DNA from: a virus
Virus record (IMG/VR): IMGVR_UViG_3300009151_000033
Span: 62,001-126,000 of that record
Reading direction: 5' to 3' (one strand)
DNA: 64,000 bases
The notes beneath the pieces are model-generated. The model searched no databases. It was not told the DNA's origin and saw only the letters and a program-made list of their open reading frames with translations. Numbering within the stretch: position 1 is the stretch's first letter; every line of letters starts with the position of its first letter. Shown here piece by piece: positions 40,212 through 48,701 of the stretch. A program made the translations under genes and the position numbers.

Positions 40212-41674
40212 TATTTTATTACTTTAATTGATGGGGTCAAAGCTAGATCAATTTGTTTTGCTAATTGTACTTGCGATAGTTTGTTTATATCAGATGTGAG
40301 TGAATTGATATTTGTATTTGTACGTTGTTCTGTTTCTTTTACTTCGGATTCGTATCCACTTTTATATAGATCCATCGTGGCAACATAAGCATTTTTCGTA
40401 AATTTATGCTGAATTGTTGCGATCAAAAAATTACCAGATAAAAATAAATCTTTATCAGGAGGATTAGTTAACCCTATGATTTCTGGATAATGTAAGTTAA
40501 TTACATCACCGGCGCGAATTTCAGGATCACCGTATACTTCCATTGTCGTCATATTTTGGGCCAACCTGGTAATATAGCTCGCCTTTGACCCATATACATT
40601 TTCGAACCAAGTATCCGGTAATGTAGAGTCTTTGGCAACCATAAATTTTTTAACATATACATCAGTATTTGCCGCGGAAGAAGTATTAGTGCCACTGGTG
40701 TTTGTTGTTGGACTAGTTACTTTATCTATGAACGCAACAGAATTTTCTGGATAATTTGCCAAAGATACTGTGTTTTTGTTTTCGTCTTTGAACCGAAATC
40801 TGGTTTCAGTGAATGTATGGTTGATAAAATCATATACTATAGTTGAATTTTCGAAATATCCCTTTTTCAATTTTTCTATAGTATCGAATTTATTTTTAAT
40901 TTTGAATGATATTACTGTCTTGAATGCATCAGTCTGATTGTCTGTGATATTAGGATTTTTAATATAATACGTATACAATGAAGAATTTGACGTTTGTTTC
41001 TTGTGCCCATCCAATATAATCTGTTCTAAATTTTTGAAATGAAAAACGCCATCTGTTGTTTCAAAACAAAGAAATGCTGCTATTTTGTTGTCGGCCTGGT
41101 CGACTGATCTACGGGCTAACATTTCCAATGTTTCAAATGGCGTAAGTCTAGGTATAATAATATTTTGTTGGCCTCGCGTAGGTTGTATGTCAAGTGTTTT
41201 ATTTGTTTTCAAATATGAGGTGAAAATGTCAGACGCAATGTCATTGATAGCAGACTTATAAGATTTTTGAATAAGTGTTGTGGCATCTTTGAAATGTTCT
41301 ACACTCGCAAAATGTAATTGGTATTTTCTGTTCTTAAAATTTGGCTCATTTTCAATTCCTTCGATTTTATATATTTGGAATCCAAGGGTAACGTCTGGCT
41401 TGCCTGCGACTTCATAATTGACCGCAAGAAATTCTTCTCCGACAATTGGAAAATATACGTTGCCCGATCCTTTGACTCCGTTCATGAGTCCAATAGAATC
41501 AGTAATAGTAATCGTTCCATACAAAGTAGGCGAAAAAATGTCTTCATAGATCGTCATTGCCAACATTTGCAATGTGATATCTATGGTTTTTGTTCTATCT
41601 GTATTCAATAGAAAAACAGAGAAATTTTTCAGGGAGCCTAATTCTTTGTAGGCTTCATTATTTTGGACTGCCAT
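40211..41674 (-). CDS. 27: Baseplate hub protein, gp27-like
   Basis: 487 residues (T4 gp27 about 391). Position between gp53 and gp5 and the pattern MLAMTIYEDIFSPTLYGTIT, VDQADNKIAAFLCFE, YGDPEIRAGDVINL near residue 395 fit the hub protein that forms the torus on which gp5 sits. Similarity to T4 gp27 is structural rather than close in sequence, so the symbol is by analogy. Confidence 0.72.
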   Translation of the reverse strand: MAVQNNEAYKELGSLKNFSVFLLNTDRTKTIDITLQMLAMTIYEDIFSPTLYGTITITDSIGLMNGVKGSGNVYFPIVGEEFLAVNYEVAGKPDVTLGFQIYKIEGIENEPNFKNRKYQLHFASVEHFKDATTLIQKSYKSAINDIASDIFTSYLKTNKTLDIQPTRGQQNIIIPRLTPFETLEMLARRSVDQADNKIAAFLCFETTDGVFHFKNLEQIILDGHKKQTSNSSLYTYYIKNPNITDNQTDAFKTVISFKIKNKFDTIEKLKKGYFENSTIVYDFINHTFTETRFRFKDENKNTVSLANYPENSVAFIDKVTSPTTNTSGTNTSSAANTDVYVKKFMVAKDSTLPDTWFENVYGSKASYITRLAQNMTTMEVYGDPEIRAGDVINLHYPEIIGLTNPPDKDLFLSGNFLIATIQHKFTKNAYVATMDLYKSGYESEVKETEQRTNTNINSLTSDINKLSQVQLAKQIDLALTPSIKVIK

Positions 41675-42301
41675 TTATTGCACCAATAATGCTTTAAGTT
41701 GCTTGCTAATATCTGAAGTATAAGTTTTATCCAATAGACGTATGAACTTTTTCTTTTCGTTTTTGTCGAATTCTGTAGTGTATAGATCGACCGAATTATA
41801 TTGTGTTGTATCATATGTACTATTTGTTGATATCATAATATTGTTATCTTGTACAACAGGCAACCAATTATATGGATCCGATACTCCAGAACTAAGATAA
41901 GAATTCGACGTCAATACTACGTTTGTTATTTGATTAACATAATATGTGACGGGAATTTGTTTGTATCCGATAATTGTTTTTTTGGCCACGTTAATTCCAT
42001 CGTTCGCCCCAGTTGAACTTTCATATTTCTTTGCAATATATCTATCAAATTGTACTCCAGACAAAGGCCAATCATAATAAGGATCGATAATATTATTAAC
42101 AAGATAGATAATCCACACATAATCTGTACTGTCATAATAATCAAAAGCTAGATTTTCGGCTCTCTCTCCGTCTTTGATAACATAAGGATAATAAATCGTA
42201 GATTGTTCTTTTGATCCTTCGAGTAAACGAATTCTCATCAACAAATTTTGTACGTTGACATTATTATAATCAATTACAGGAAAGTTTTCGAAATATTTCA
42301 T
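41675..42301 (-). CDS. 53: Baseplate wedge subunit gp53
   Basis: 208 residues (T4 gp53 196). Hallmarks: AENLAFDYYDSTDYVWIIYL and NNIIDPYYDWPLS, matching PEELA...YWVLL...NDPYYGW of T4 gp53. Near the end FIRLLDKTY-x-S-D resembles the family end. It completes the wedge so six can join around the hub. Confidence 0.9.
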   Translation of the reverse strand: MKYFENFPVIDYNNVNVQNLLMRIRLLEGSKEQSTIYYPYVIKDGERAENLAFDYYDSTDYVWIIYLVNNIIDPYYDWPLSGVQFDRYIAKKYESSTGANDGINVAKKTIIGYKQIPVTYYVNQITNVVLTSNSYLSSGVSDPYNWLPVVQDNNIMISTNSTYDTTQYNSVDLYTTEFDKNEKKKFIRLLDKTYTSDISKQLKALLVQ

Positions 42302-43206
42302 TATTTGATGTCCTCTCGGGTGAGAACAATTCTTTCTTGGAAACTTAAACTCATGATTACAGAAACAGGATCACCAGTACCAGCAAAAAAAGCTGGATGT
42401 CCTTCGTTATCATATTTGAAATCAACTGATGTCAAGAACATTCCTTGTGTTGAAAATAAAATCAATGAAGGATTTTGTTGCCCGTGGAATGATATTTTGA
42501 AAATATCCGGATAATTAAATGCGAAATCGGATGACTTTGCAGGAAGAGCATGTGACTTGAAAAAATTCATTATTTGAGTTATATTTTGACTTTCTTGTCT
42601 GTTTTTGGCAACCAATTTCCATATAAATTGATGTGACTTTAGATCCATACCATTGAACGTCAATGATAGATTTGGATTTTGACTTTTGCCGAGAGCTTGA
42701 CTTCCAACCGAAGTTATTTGATCTGCTAACCCACCAAGGTTTGGACCGCCTTTGCCGGCAAAAGCTTTGGAAATATAATTTCCGCCTGCATTTAATGCCG
42801 TCGCGGCGGTTTCTTGGGCCCCAATTAAAGCGAGGTCCCCGGCTCCAGGTCCGTTCATTGCTCTATTGCCGGCTGCGCCAACTTGTTTGATCCATTGAGA
42901 AGGATCGTTACCTGAAATATCTTTGGCAAAGCCACCAATTACACCTAATGCATCGGTTTTATAGTTTATCTTATAAGAATCAGAAAGACCGCCAGTTGGC
43001 ATAGGAAGGAATACTGTACCTATTCCATTTCCTCCGCCCGGAGTCAAAGCCGGTTTATCTCCAGCAGCATCTCGGCTATACTTAAATGCACTAATAGCCA
43101 TAAAGTCTTGATACGTTGATTGTAAATCGGAAGGAAATACAAGTCCTGCTTTAGTTTTTAATGAACTATTATTCATTACTGTGGCAGGATCTGTTCTGGT
43201 GGCCAT
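42301..43206 (-). CDS. Baseplate tail-tube initiator/cap gp48/gp54 family
   Basis: 301 residues. C-terminal third: NLSLTFNGMDLKSHQFIWKL, AKNRQESQNI then IMNFFKSHALP, VDFKYDNEGHPAFF, MSLSFQERIVLTREDI, typical of the T4 gp48/gp54 proteins that link hub and tail tube. The central part is Gly/Ala-rich and probably flexible. I cannot tell gp48 from gp54. Divergent CTAAATA late boxes lie upstream. Confidence 0.82.
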   Translation of the reverse strand: MATRTDPATVMNNSSLKTKAGLVFPSDLQSTYQDFMAISAFKYSRDAAGDKPALTPGGGNGIGTVFLPMPTGGLSDSYKINYKTDALGVIGGFAKDISGNDPSQWIKQVGAAGNRAMNGPGAGDLALIGAQETAATALNAGGNYISKAFAGKGGPNLGGLADQITSVGSQALGKSQNPNLSLTFNGMDLKSHQFIWKLVAKNRQESQNITQIMNFFKSHALPAKSSDFAFNYPDIFKISFHGQQNPSLILFSTQGMFLTSVDFKYDNEGHPAFFAGTGDPVSVIMSLSFQERIVLTREDIK

Positions 43207-43214
43207 GTTTCTAC

Positions 43215-43221
43215 CTAAATA
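43215..43221 (+). promoter_or_regulatory. Late box CTAAATA before chimeric gp4 gene
   Basis: CTAAATA on the plus strand 37 bases before ATG 43258; a matching minus-strand CTAAATA at 43240-43246 serves the gp48/54 gene, giving a compact divergent late promoter. Confidence 0.5.
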
Positions 43222-43257
43222 TTGAACCGAGTTTCCTCTTATTTAGTGTATAATTTT

Positions 43258-44214
43258 ATGAATCCAAATATTTGCCAAATTTGTAATAGAAATTTCAAAT
43301 CTAAGCTTTCGGAAATAAGACATGTCAGCCAAGCACATAAAAAAACATCAAAAGAGTATTATGATTTATTTTACAAAAAAGAAGTAGAAGGTAACTGTTT
43401 TGTTTGTAATCAAGAAACAAAATTTTTAAGTATTGTCGAGGGGTATGCAAAAACATGTTCGCATATTTGCGGCGGAAAATTACACAGAAAAAATCTTTCA
43501 TTTGAAGCAGAAAAATTTCAAAAATTTAAAGAATGTGTTTCAATTAACCAAAAAAATATTTGGAAAAATAGAACGACAGAAGAAAATATAACAATTCGAA
43601 ACAAAATTTCTAAAACATCCACCTCGAATAATAGCAAATTAACTAAAGAAGAATTAGCTATAAAATACAGTAGATATCATACGTGTGATGACAAAACTAT
43701 CGATAGATTAAATAAATTAGGCGCAGAACAATGTATAAAAAATATACAAAATCAAACATCAGGGTTCAATAAAGCAATGAAAGGTAAATTCAAACCAAAT
43801 AATCCAAAAAAATACAAAGGTGATCCGACGAATATTATTTATAGAAGTTCATATGAATTCAAATTAATGACATTTTTAGACGCAAATCCAAATGTATTGC
43901 AATGGAACTCAGAAGAAGTTATAATTCCGTATAGAAGTCCTATTGATGGCAGAATACACAGATATTACGTGGATTTTTGGGTTGAACAAATCAATAAAGA
44001 TGGCAAAAAAGAAATTCTACTAATCGAAGTAAAGCCTTCGGTCCAATGTTCACCACCAAAATTACAAAAAAAACAAACAAAAACTTATGTAAATGCCGTT
44101 GCAACTTGGCTAATAAATGAAGCCAAATGGAAAGCCGCGGAATCATTATGTGAAAGTAGAGGCTGGAGATGGCAAATAATTACCGAAAAAGAATTGTTTG
44201 GCCGGTCTTCCTAA
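43258..44214 (+). CDS. 4: Chimera: zinc-finger homing-type N-terminus plus gp4 head-completion nuclease
   Basis: 318 residues from ATG 43258. Residues 5-100: CQICNRNF...H...H finger and CFVCN...TCSHICGGKL ribbon, the same kind found in the HNH gene at 32924. Residues 100-175 are a Lys/Asn-rich linker. From Met174 (MKGKFKPNNPKKYKGDP) the protein is T4 gp4, the head-completion protein with an endonuclease-like core: FKLMTFLDANPNVLQWNSEE, HRYYVDFWVE, LLIEVKPS. An ATG at 43777 sits exactly where gp4 normally starts. Very AT-rich codons in the N-terminal part. Confidence 0.82.
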   Translation: MNPNICQICNRNFKSKLSEIRHVSQAHKKTSKEYYDLFYKKEVEGNCFVCNQETKFLSIVEGYAKTCSHICGGKLHRKNLSFEAEKFQKFKECVSINQKNIWKNRTTEENITIRNKISKTSTSNNSKLTKEELAIKYSRYHTCDDKTIDRLNKLGAEQCIKNIQNQTSGFNKAMKGKFKPNNPKKYKGDPTNIIYRSSYEFKLMTFLDANPNVLQWNSEEVIIPYRSPIDGRIHRYYVDFWVEQINKDGKKEILLIEVKPSVQCSPPKLQKKQTKTYVNAVATWLINEAKWKAAESLCESRGWRWQIITEKELFGRSS

Positions 44215-44217
44215 ATA
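44211..44217 (+). promoter_or_regulatory. Late box CTAAATA
   Basis: CTAAATA overlapping the gp4 stop, 21 bases before the 44238 gene. Confidence 0.45.
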
Positions 44218-44237
44218 TCAAAGGATAAGGGAAACAA

Positions 44238-44849
44238 ATGGCTTCTGTTACAGACAAATACGTATTCAGTACAATTTTACAAAAAGGATTGGCCCAAGGC
44301 CAGTTTCCTAATCGTACCCAGGCTGCCAGAAATTGGTATAGAAATCAGGCAGCACAAGTGACCGGAGCAACACCGGCCGGTATTTTTGAAGAAAAAAATG
44401 CCAGTTTACAATCAAGTATTATCCCTGGACAAATGTACATGTTCGTCTATGATGCAAAAACAAAAGATAAACTTCCATATTGGGATAAATTTCCATTAAT
44501 ATTTCCATTTGATTATGCCGACGGCGGATTTTATGGAATTAATATGCACTATTTGAATCCGAAATTACGCGCGGTACTGATGGACTCCCTATATACAATT
44601 GTTTCTGACAGTCGATTTGATGACAAAACAAAAATCAGATTAGGCTATCAGACATTAAAACAATTCAGTACTCATAGGTTGATTAAGCCTTGTATTAAAC
44701 GATATTTGAACACCCATGTCAAATCAAGATTTATTTTCATCAATCCTATACAATGGGACATAGCATTGTTTCTTCCTACAGAACAATTTACGGGAGCAAC
44801 AAAACAAAAAGTATGGGAAGATAGCCAAAGGATGACCAATGAGCTTTAA
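44238..44849 (+). CDS. Conserved T4-like structural protein
   Basis: 203 residues. GQMYMFVYDAKTKDKLPYW, FPLIFPF, GFYGINMHYLNPKLRA and PCIKRYLNTHVKSRFI form a pattern that I know from T4-like cyanophages and relatives, annotated only as virion structural protein. It lies between gp4 and a tube-family gene. Function unknown. Confidence 0.7.
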   Translation: MASVTDKYVFSTILQKGLAQGQFPNRTQAARNWYRNQAAQVTGATPAGIFEEKNASLQSSIIPGQMYMFVYDAKTKDKLPYWDKFPLIFPFDYADGGFYGINMHYLNPKLRAVLMDSLYTIVSDSRFDDKTKIRLGYQTLKQFSTHRLIKPCIKRYLNTHVKSRFIFINPIQWDIALFLPTEQFTGATKQKVWEDSQRMTNEL

Positions 44850-45477
44850 AGTTTCTGATTTTTCGAATAAAGTAACAACTTATACGAAACCTTCTCATTT
44901 TGAAGTGTCTTTCACTTTGCCTACTTGGGCTCAATCAAAAGGTTATAATGATTCTGATTTTGTTCGTTTGCGTTGTCACAGAGCATCTTTGCCTGGTCTT
45001 GAATTCCAAACATTCGCAAACAGACGCGGCGGCGGCGGAGTCGAAGAATATTTTCCATATGGCGTCAAGTATCCTCCAATTCGTATGTCATTTTATAATG
45101 ATGACCAAGGTAAAATCTATAGACTATTCAGAGATTGGTCAAATCAAATAATCTCAATCGGAGATGATACGAGTAATGATAATTCATATAGAGTTAATTA
45201 CAGAGACACGTATATTTCTAGATGTACAATAGACCATTTCAATCCTCAAGGAGGCATTGCAATGCGATATAATGTACACGATATTTATCCATATCAAGTC
45301 TCTGATACTTCAGTAAGTTGGGATGCGACCGATCAAATTACCAGTATCGATGTGGCATTTTTATATAAAAACTGGACTTTCTCGGCGGACAATTCAATAA
45401 CAAATTCGCAATCTCCAGTAAATTATGTAAATCAAATTATCACGAATTTGCCTGGAACCCCAGGTACAATTTTTTAA
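44839..45477 (+). CDS. Tail-tube (gp19) fold family protein
   Basis: 212 residues. CHRASLPGLEFQTF early, then RMSFYNDDQGKIYRLFRDW and DIYPYQVSDTSVSWDATDQI near the end are typical of gp19-type tube proteins (the T4 gp19 end has LWPTNVGELQLDWDSNNEIQ). Could be a tube paralogue or a gp54-like ring rather than the main tube. Overlaps the upstream gene by 11 bases. Confidence 0.7.
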   Translation: MSFKVSDFSNKVTTYTKPSHFEVSFTLPTWAQSKGYNDSDFVRLRCHRASLPGLEFQTFANRRGGGGVEEYFPYGVKYPPIRMSFYNDDQGKIYRLFRDWSNQIISIGDDTSNDNSYRVNYRDTYISRCTIDHFNPQGGIAMRYNVHDIYPYQVSDTSVSWDATDQITSIDVAFLYKNWTFSADNSITNSQSPVNYVNQIITNLPGTPGTIF

Positions 45478-45496
45478 TCAATAAGGATTTTATAGT

Positions 45497-46201
45497 ATGA
45501 CTTTACCTAAAATTCAGTATCCAGTATTTTCTGAAACTATTCCTTGCACACAACGGGTAATCCAATTTCGGCCTTTTCTTGTAAAAGAAGAGAAAATTTT
45601 GCTTATTGCCCAACAATCAGACGAAAAAGAAGATCAATTGAGTGCAATTACTCAAATATTAAATAATTGTATCATCGATGAAGTTAATATTGACGAACTT
45701 CCGATATTCGCCATTGAATATCTATTCCTTAAAATTAGGGCAAAATCTATCAACAATATTGTAGAATTGAAATATCAAGATACAGAAGATGAAACTGTTT
45801 ATGATTTTTCATTGGATTTGGATAAAATAGATATAGACAATACATTAACCAAAAACAATATTATCCAAATAAATGAAAATATTGGATTAGTCATGAAATA
45901 TCCTAGTTTCAAATCAATGAAGAAATTTTCAACTTATGATTCTTCTAATCCAGAAGATACTATCGAAATAATTGCACATTGCATTGACAAAATTTATGAT
46001 GCTGATACTGTATATCCTGCATCCGAAAGTACAATTGAAGAATTAAAAGAATTCATTTCCAATCTTCGGGTTGATCAAATGAGTAAAATCTACGAATTCT
46101 TTGAATCTATGCCAAAGTTAATTCACACTTTTGAATATAAAAATAAATTAGGAAATGATAGGAAAATTGTATTGGAGGGCCTCTCTGATTTTTTTCAGTA
46201 G
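45497..46201 (+). CDS. 26: Baseplate hub/tail assembly chaperone gp26
   Basis: 234 residues. MTLPKIQYPVFSETIPCT, VIQFRPFLVKEEKILLIA, INELPIFAIEYLFLKIRAKS-type centre: the gp26 family of T4-like phages (T4 gp26 about 208), needed for hub and tape-measure assembly. The frame ends in TTTTTTTCAGTAG with a hairpin just behind, so a longer -1 product is likely (see 45497-46379). Confidence 0.85.
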   Translation: MTLPKIQYPVFSETIPCTQRVIQFRPFLVKEEKILLIAQQSDEKEDQLSAITQILNNCIIDEVNIDELPIFAIEYLFLKIRAKSINNIVELKYQDTEDETVYDFSLDLDKIDIDNTLTKNNIIQINENIGLVMKYPSFKSMKKFSTYDSSNPEDTIEIIAHCIDKIYDADTVYPASESTIEELKEFISNLRVDQMSKIYEFFESMPKLIHTFEYKNKLGNDRKIVLEGLSDFFQ

Positions 46202-46379
46202 GGCTGGCACATAACAGCCTTTCGAATTACTATATATTAAATTTCAATTTGATGCAACACCATAAATACTCATTGACAGAAATAGAAAATCTTATACCAT
46301 TCGAACGCGATATCTATGTTTCATTACTAAATCAATTCTTGGAAGAAGAATACGAACGATTAAGGGATAGCGCAGGATG
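45497..46379 (+). other. Predicted -1 frameshift product of gp26
   Basis: Seven T (46189-46195, U UUU UUU) in the frame, TAG at 46199, and stem GGCTG/CAGCC (46202-46219) 6 bases after the slip site. A -1 slip continues as FSVGLAHNSLSNYY then LMQHHKYSLTEIENLIPFE and stops at 46379, adding about 60 residues. The added piece resembles the small helical domain that follows tail chaperones in other phages. Its stop overlaps the next ATG. Confidence 0.65.
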
Positions 46380-46655
46380 AACGCAAATTTAAAGTATATC
46401 GATAATATTTTTAAAGATATCGATGGTCATCCTTCGTCAAAACGATGGATCACATTCATTTGTCTTGTAGCATTACTCATAGCATTTTTTTCTGATTTGT
46501 TTTGGGGCTACAAGATGGATGGAATTATTTTTGACGGCATTAAAGATATTACAATTGCTGGATTAGGATTTACTGGTCTTGAACAATTTGCCAAAAAAAG
46601 TGCAAATGGTCCAAATACAGTTACAAATATATTGAATGAATCAGATAAACACTAA
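46377..46655 (+). CDS. Two-helix membrane protein, holin-like
   Basis: 92 residues: soluble start, helix about 24-45 (WITFICLVALLIAFFSDLF), second hydrophobic stretch 55-75 (IKDITIAGLGFTGLEQF), charged tail with KKSANG. The SSKRW...TGLEQFAKK layout resembles small phage holin-type proteins. Lies between the chaperone and the tape-measure candidate, so a virion membrane role is also possible. Confidence 0.55.
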   Translation: MNANLKYIDNIFKDIDGHPSSKRWITFICLVALLIAFFSDLFWGYKMDGIIFDGIKDITIAGLGFTGLEQFAKKSANGPNTVTNILNESDKH

Positions 46656-48520
46656 TGGCCGATAAAACACCCCAAATAAAAATTGGCGATACCACGTATA
46701 TCAAACAAGACGATACTTGGGTCGACAAAAAATCAAAAGCACCGGCACCACCCGGAATGCAAAATGTATTGGAACAAGGTTTAGCAAAATCACAAAAAGA
46801 AACTGTACCGGTAGAAGATAAAAGCCTAAAAGTTGATTTGTTGGCCTTACAAAATTCAGTAGAAAAAGGCGACAGCAAAGAACAAGAATCTTTACTTGCG
46901 CTCATTGATAGAGTAAAAGAACTTAATAAAACCATGGGTGGAGTTGAGTCTGAAGTTTCGACTCTTGGTGATAAATTGCAACGTGGGCCAGGAGCAGGAC
47001 CAAATGAATCTCCTATGTCGCCACAGGACCAAATCAAAAGTATTAAATTATCAATAGGTGAATTACTTAAAGCCGCCATCAAAGGTGCAATCGGTGAGGG
47101 CAGCCGATCTGGCGGCAAATTTATGGAAACATATAATCAACTCAGAGCAGTTCCTCAAATAGAAAAAGATCCAGCAACCGGCAAATATATTAATAAATTG
47201 ACAGGGAAAGAACATGGCGAGAGTGATTACAAAGAAGAACAAGAAAAATACAACAATCGTCCGGGGCGGTTGGTCGCCGCGGGATCTTCCGCAATGGCAG
47301 GAATTGGAAAATACTTCCAGGGGGTCGGCGAAAGATTGGATCCCACAGGGATCGTGCGTCGGTTCAATGACCTTAACCAAAACAATAAAGACCAAATCAA
47401 AGCGAATGAATATGAACAAAAAAGACTCGCTGGATTGCCTGGCAGTGGATCCGATGCCCCTGACGCGAAACCGGCACTGAATACAGGCGATCATATTTCT
47501 GCCCAATCAGGCGTAAAGATTACGGATATAAGTCAAAATGTAATTACTAAATTAGCAGATGCGATTACTAAAGCAATAAAAGGCGAAACTCCTCCTCCTA
47601 TCACACCGGAAGAAATTGCCCAAGACAGTCGACCTATGGCTGCAAATGATAATAAACAAGATGCCACCAAAGTACCTGAAGGAGATCCTAACGGAACTGG
47701 CGCAGGATTATTATTAGGGTTGGAAGCACTTTGGTCCACGTTCAAAAGTAAATTGGGAGATATCTTCGAAGGTATTGCCAAATTTGGTAAGAAAATGGCA
47801 GCTTCTGCCGGAGAATTCATTGGTGCTATTGCAGACAAGGCAAAGAAAATTGTTGGTGATTTACTAGAAGGCGCCGGGAAATTATTAGAAGGCGCGAAAA
47901 AATCTATTGGTGGTATTGCCGAAGAAGGCGGCAAATTAGTTAAAGGTGGTATGAAAGCAGTCGGTGGATTGGCCGAAGGCGCAGGTAAAGCTTTGGGGAC
48001 CGGAGGTAAAGTTGTCGCCAAAGGCGCCGGTAGATTAGGCGGAGCTTTAATTCCAGGAGTCGGCGCCGGGATCGATGCATACTCTTCAGCGGAAGCCTAT
48101 AAAAAAGGTAATAACTTGGCCGGTGGATTATATGCTGCCGGTGGTGCATTGAATGCTACTGGGGCAGCGGCCGATTTAACAGGAATCGGAGCCCCAATTG
48201 GTATCGCGGCTGATATTGCTGGGTTTGGTTTGACGGGCGCAGGTATGGCGGCCGAATTCTTTGGTGATCCATTTGCAAAAAAGAAACCTGCTAATGTTCC
48301 TTTAAAACCATCTGTTGTTCCTAAGACGGCGGCAGTAGCAGGCATGACAAACAAAAACGCGGCCATGAAAGATCAGGCCGCGTCTTCTAAGTTTAGTTCA
48401 CCTATTATTTCTTCTGATAATAGCAGCAAAACCACTGTTATCAATCATAACTCGAATATGAGTATGATGTTGCCAACCGCAGCAGACCGAGGTTCACTGA
48501 AGTTGGCAACATACACTTAA
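46655..48520 (+). CDS. Tape-measure candidate / Gly-Ala-rich virion protein
   Basis: 621 residues, close to T4 gp29 (590). N-terminal third charged and partly coiled coil; 365-480 is a long amphipathic repeat (AKKIVGDLLEGAGKLLEGAK, GMKAVGGLAEGAGKALGTGG); 480-550 hydrophobic (LYAAGGALNATGAAADLTGI). It follows a frameshifting chaperone, the usual place for the tape measure. No direct gp29 motif seen, so the role rests on composition, length and place. Stop is adjacent to the converging lipoprotein stop. Confidence 0.5.
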   Translation: MADKTPQIKIGDTTYIKQDDTWVDKKSKAPAPPGMQNVLEQGLAKSQKETVPVEDKSLKVDLLALQNSVEKGDSKEQESLLALIDRVKELNKTMGGVESEVSTLGDKLQRGPGAGPNESPMSPQDQIKSIKLSIGELLKAAIKGAIGEGSRSGGKFMETYNQLRAVPQIEKDPATGKYINKLTGKEHGESDYKEEQEKYNNRPGRLVAAGSSAMAGIGKYFQGVGERLDPTGIVRRFNDLNQNNKDQIKANEYEQKRLAGLPGSGSDAPDAKPALNTGDHISAQSGVKITDISQNVITKLADAITKAIKGETPPPITPEEIAQDSRPMAANDNKQDATKVPEGDPNGTGAGLLLGLEALWSTFKSKLGDIFEGIAKFGKKMAASAGEFIGAIADKAKKIVGDLLEGAGKLLEGAKKSIGGIAEEGGKLVKGGMKAVGGLAEGAGKALGTGGKVVAKGAGRLGGALIPGVGAGIDAYSSAEAYKKGNNLAGGLYAAGGALNATGAAADLTGIGAPIGIAADIAGFGLTGAGMAAEFFGDPFAKKKPANVPLKPSVVPKTAAVAGMTNKNAAMKDQAASSKFSSPIISSDNSSKTTVINHNSNMSMMLPTAADRGSLKLATYT

Positions 48521-48700
48521 TTATGGGATTTGATGCCCAGGTGTTGCATGATCAACTGACGTTGTATTGTCGTCAGCCACAACTGTATTTTCTACAGGAG
48601 CAGGAACGGGCGTACTATTCTTTTTCGAACATGCCGAAATAGATAGAGCGGCGACCGAAAGACCAGCAATCATAATATTACGTACTACATGTGAAGTCAT
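48521..48700 (-). CDS. Small lipoprotein
   Basis: 59 residues. Signal peptide with lipobox: IMIAGLSVAALSISAC, cysteine near residue 24, followed by SKKN and a Pro/Thr/Asp-rich tail. Would be anchored in the outer membrane (lysine/serine after Cys). Could be an outer spanin or an exclusion lipoprotein. GGAAGATTAAT before the ATG; lies right after gp32. Confidence 0.7.
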   Translation of the reverse strand: MTSHVVRNIMIAGLSVAALSISACSKKNSTPVPAPVENTVVADDNTTSVDHATPGHQIP

Positions 48701-48701
48701 A

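Noticed and set aside
46199-46243. TAG read-through of gp26 by the CUA tRNA
   Set aside because: Read-through adds only about 13 residues before TAA, whereas the -1 frame gives a protein-like 60-residue extension with slip site and hairpin.
47533-48021. Minus-strand Pro-rich frame of 162 codons
   Set aside because: Mirror of the Gly/Ala repeat in the tape-measure candidate.
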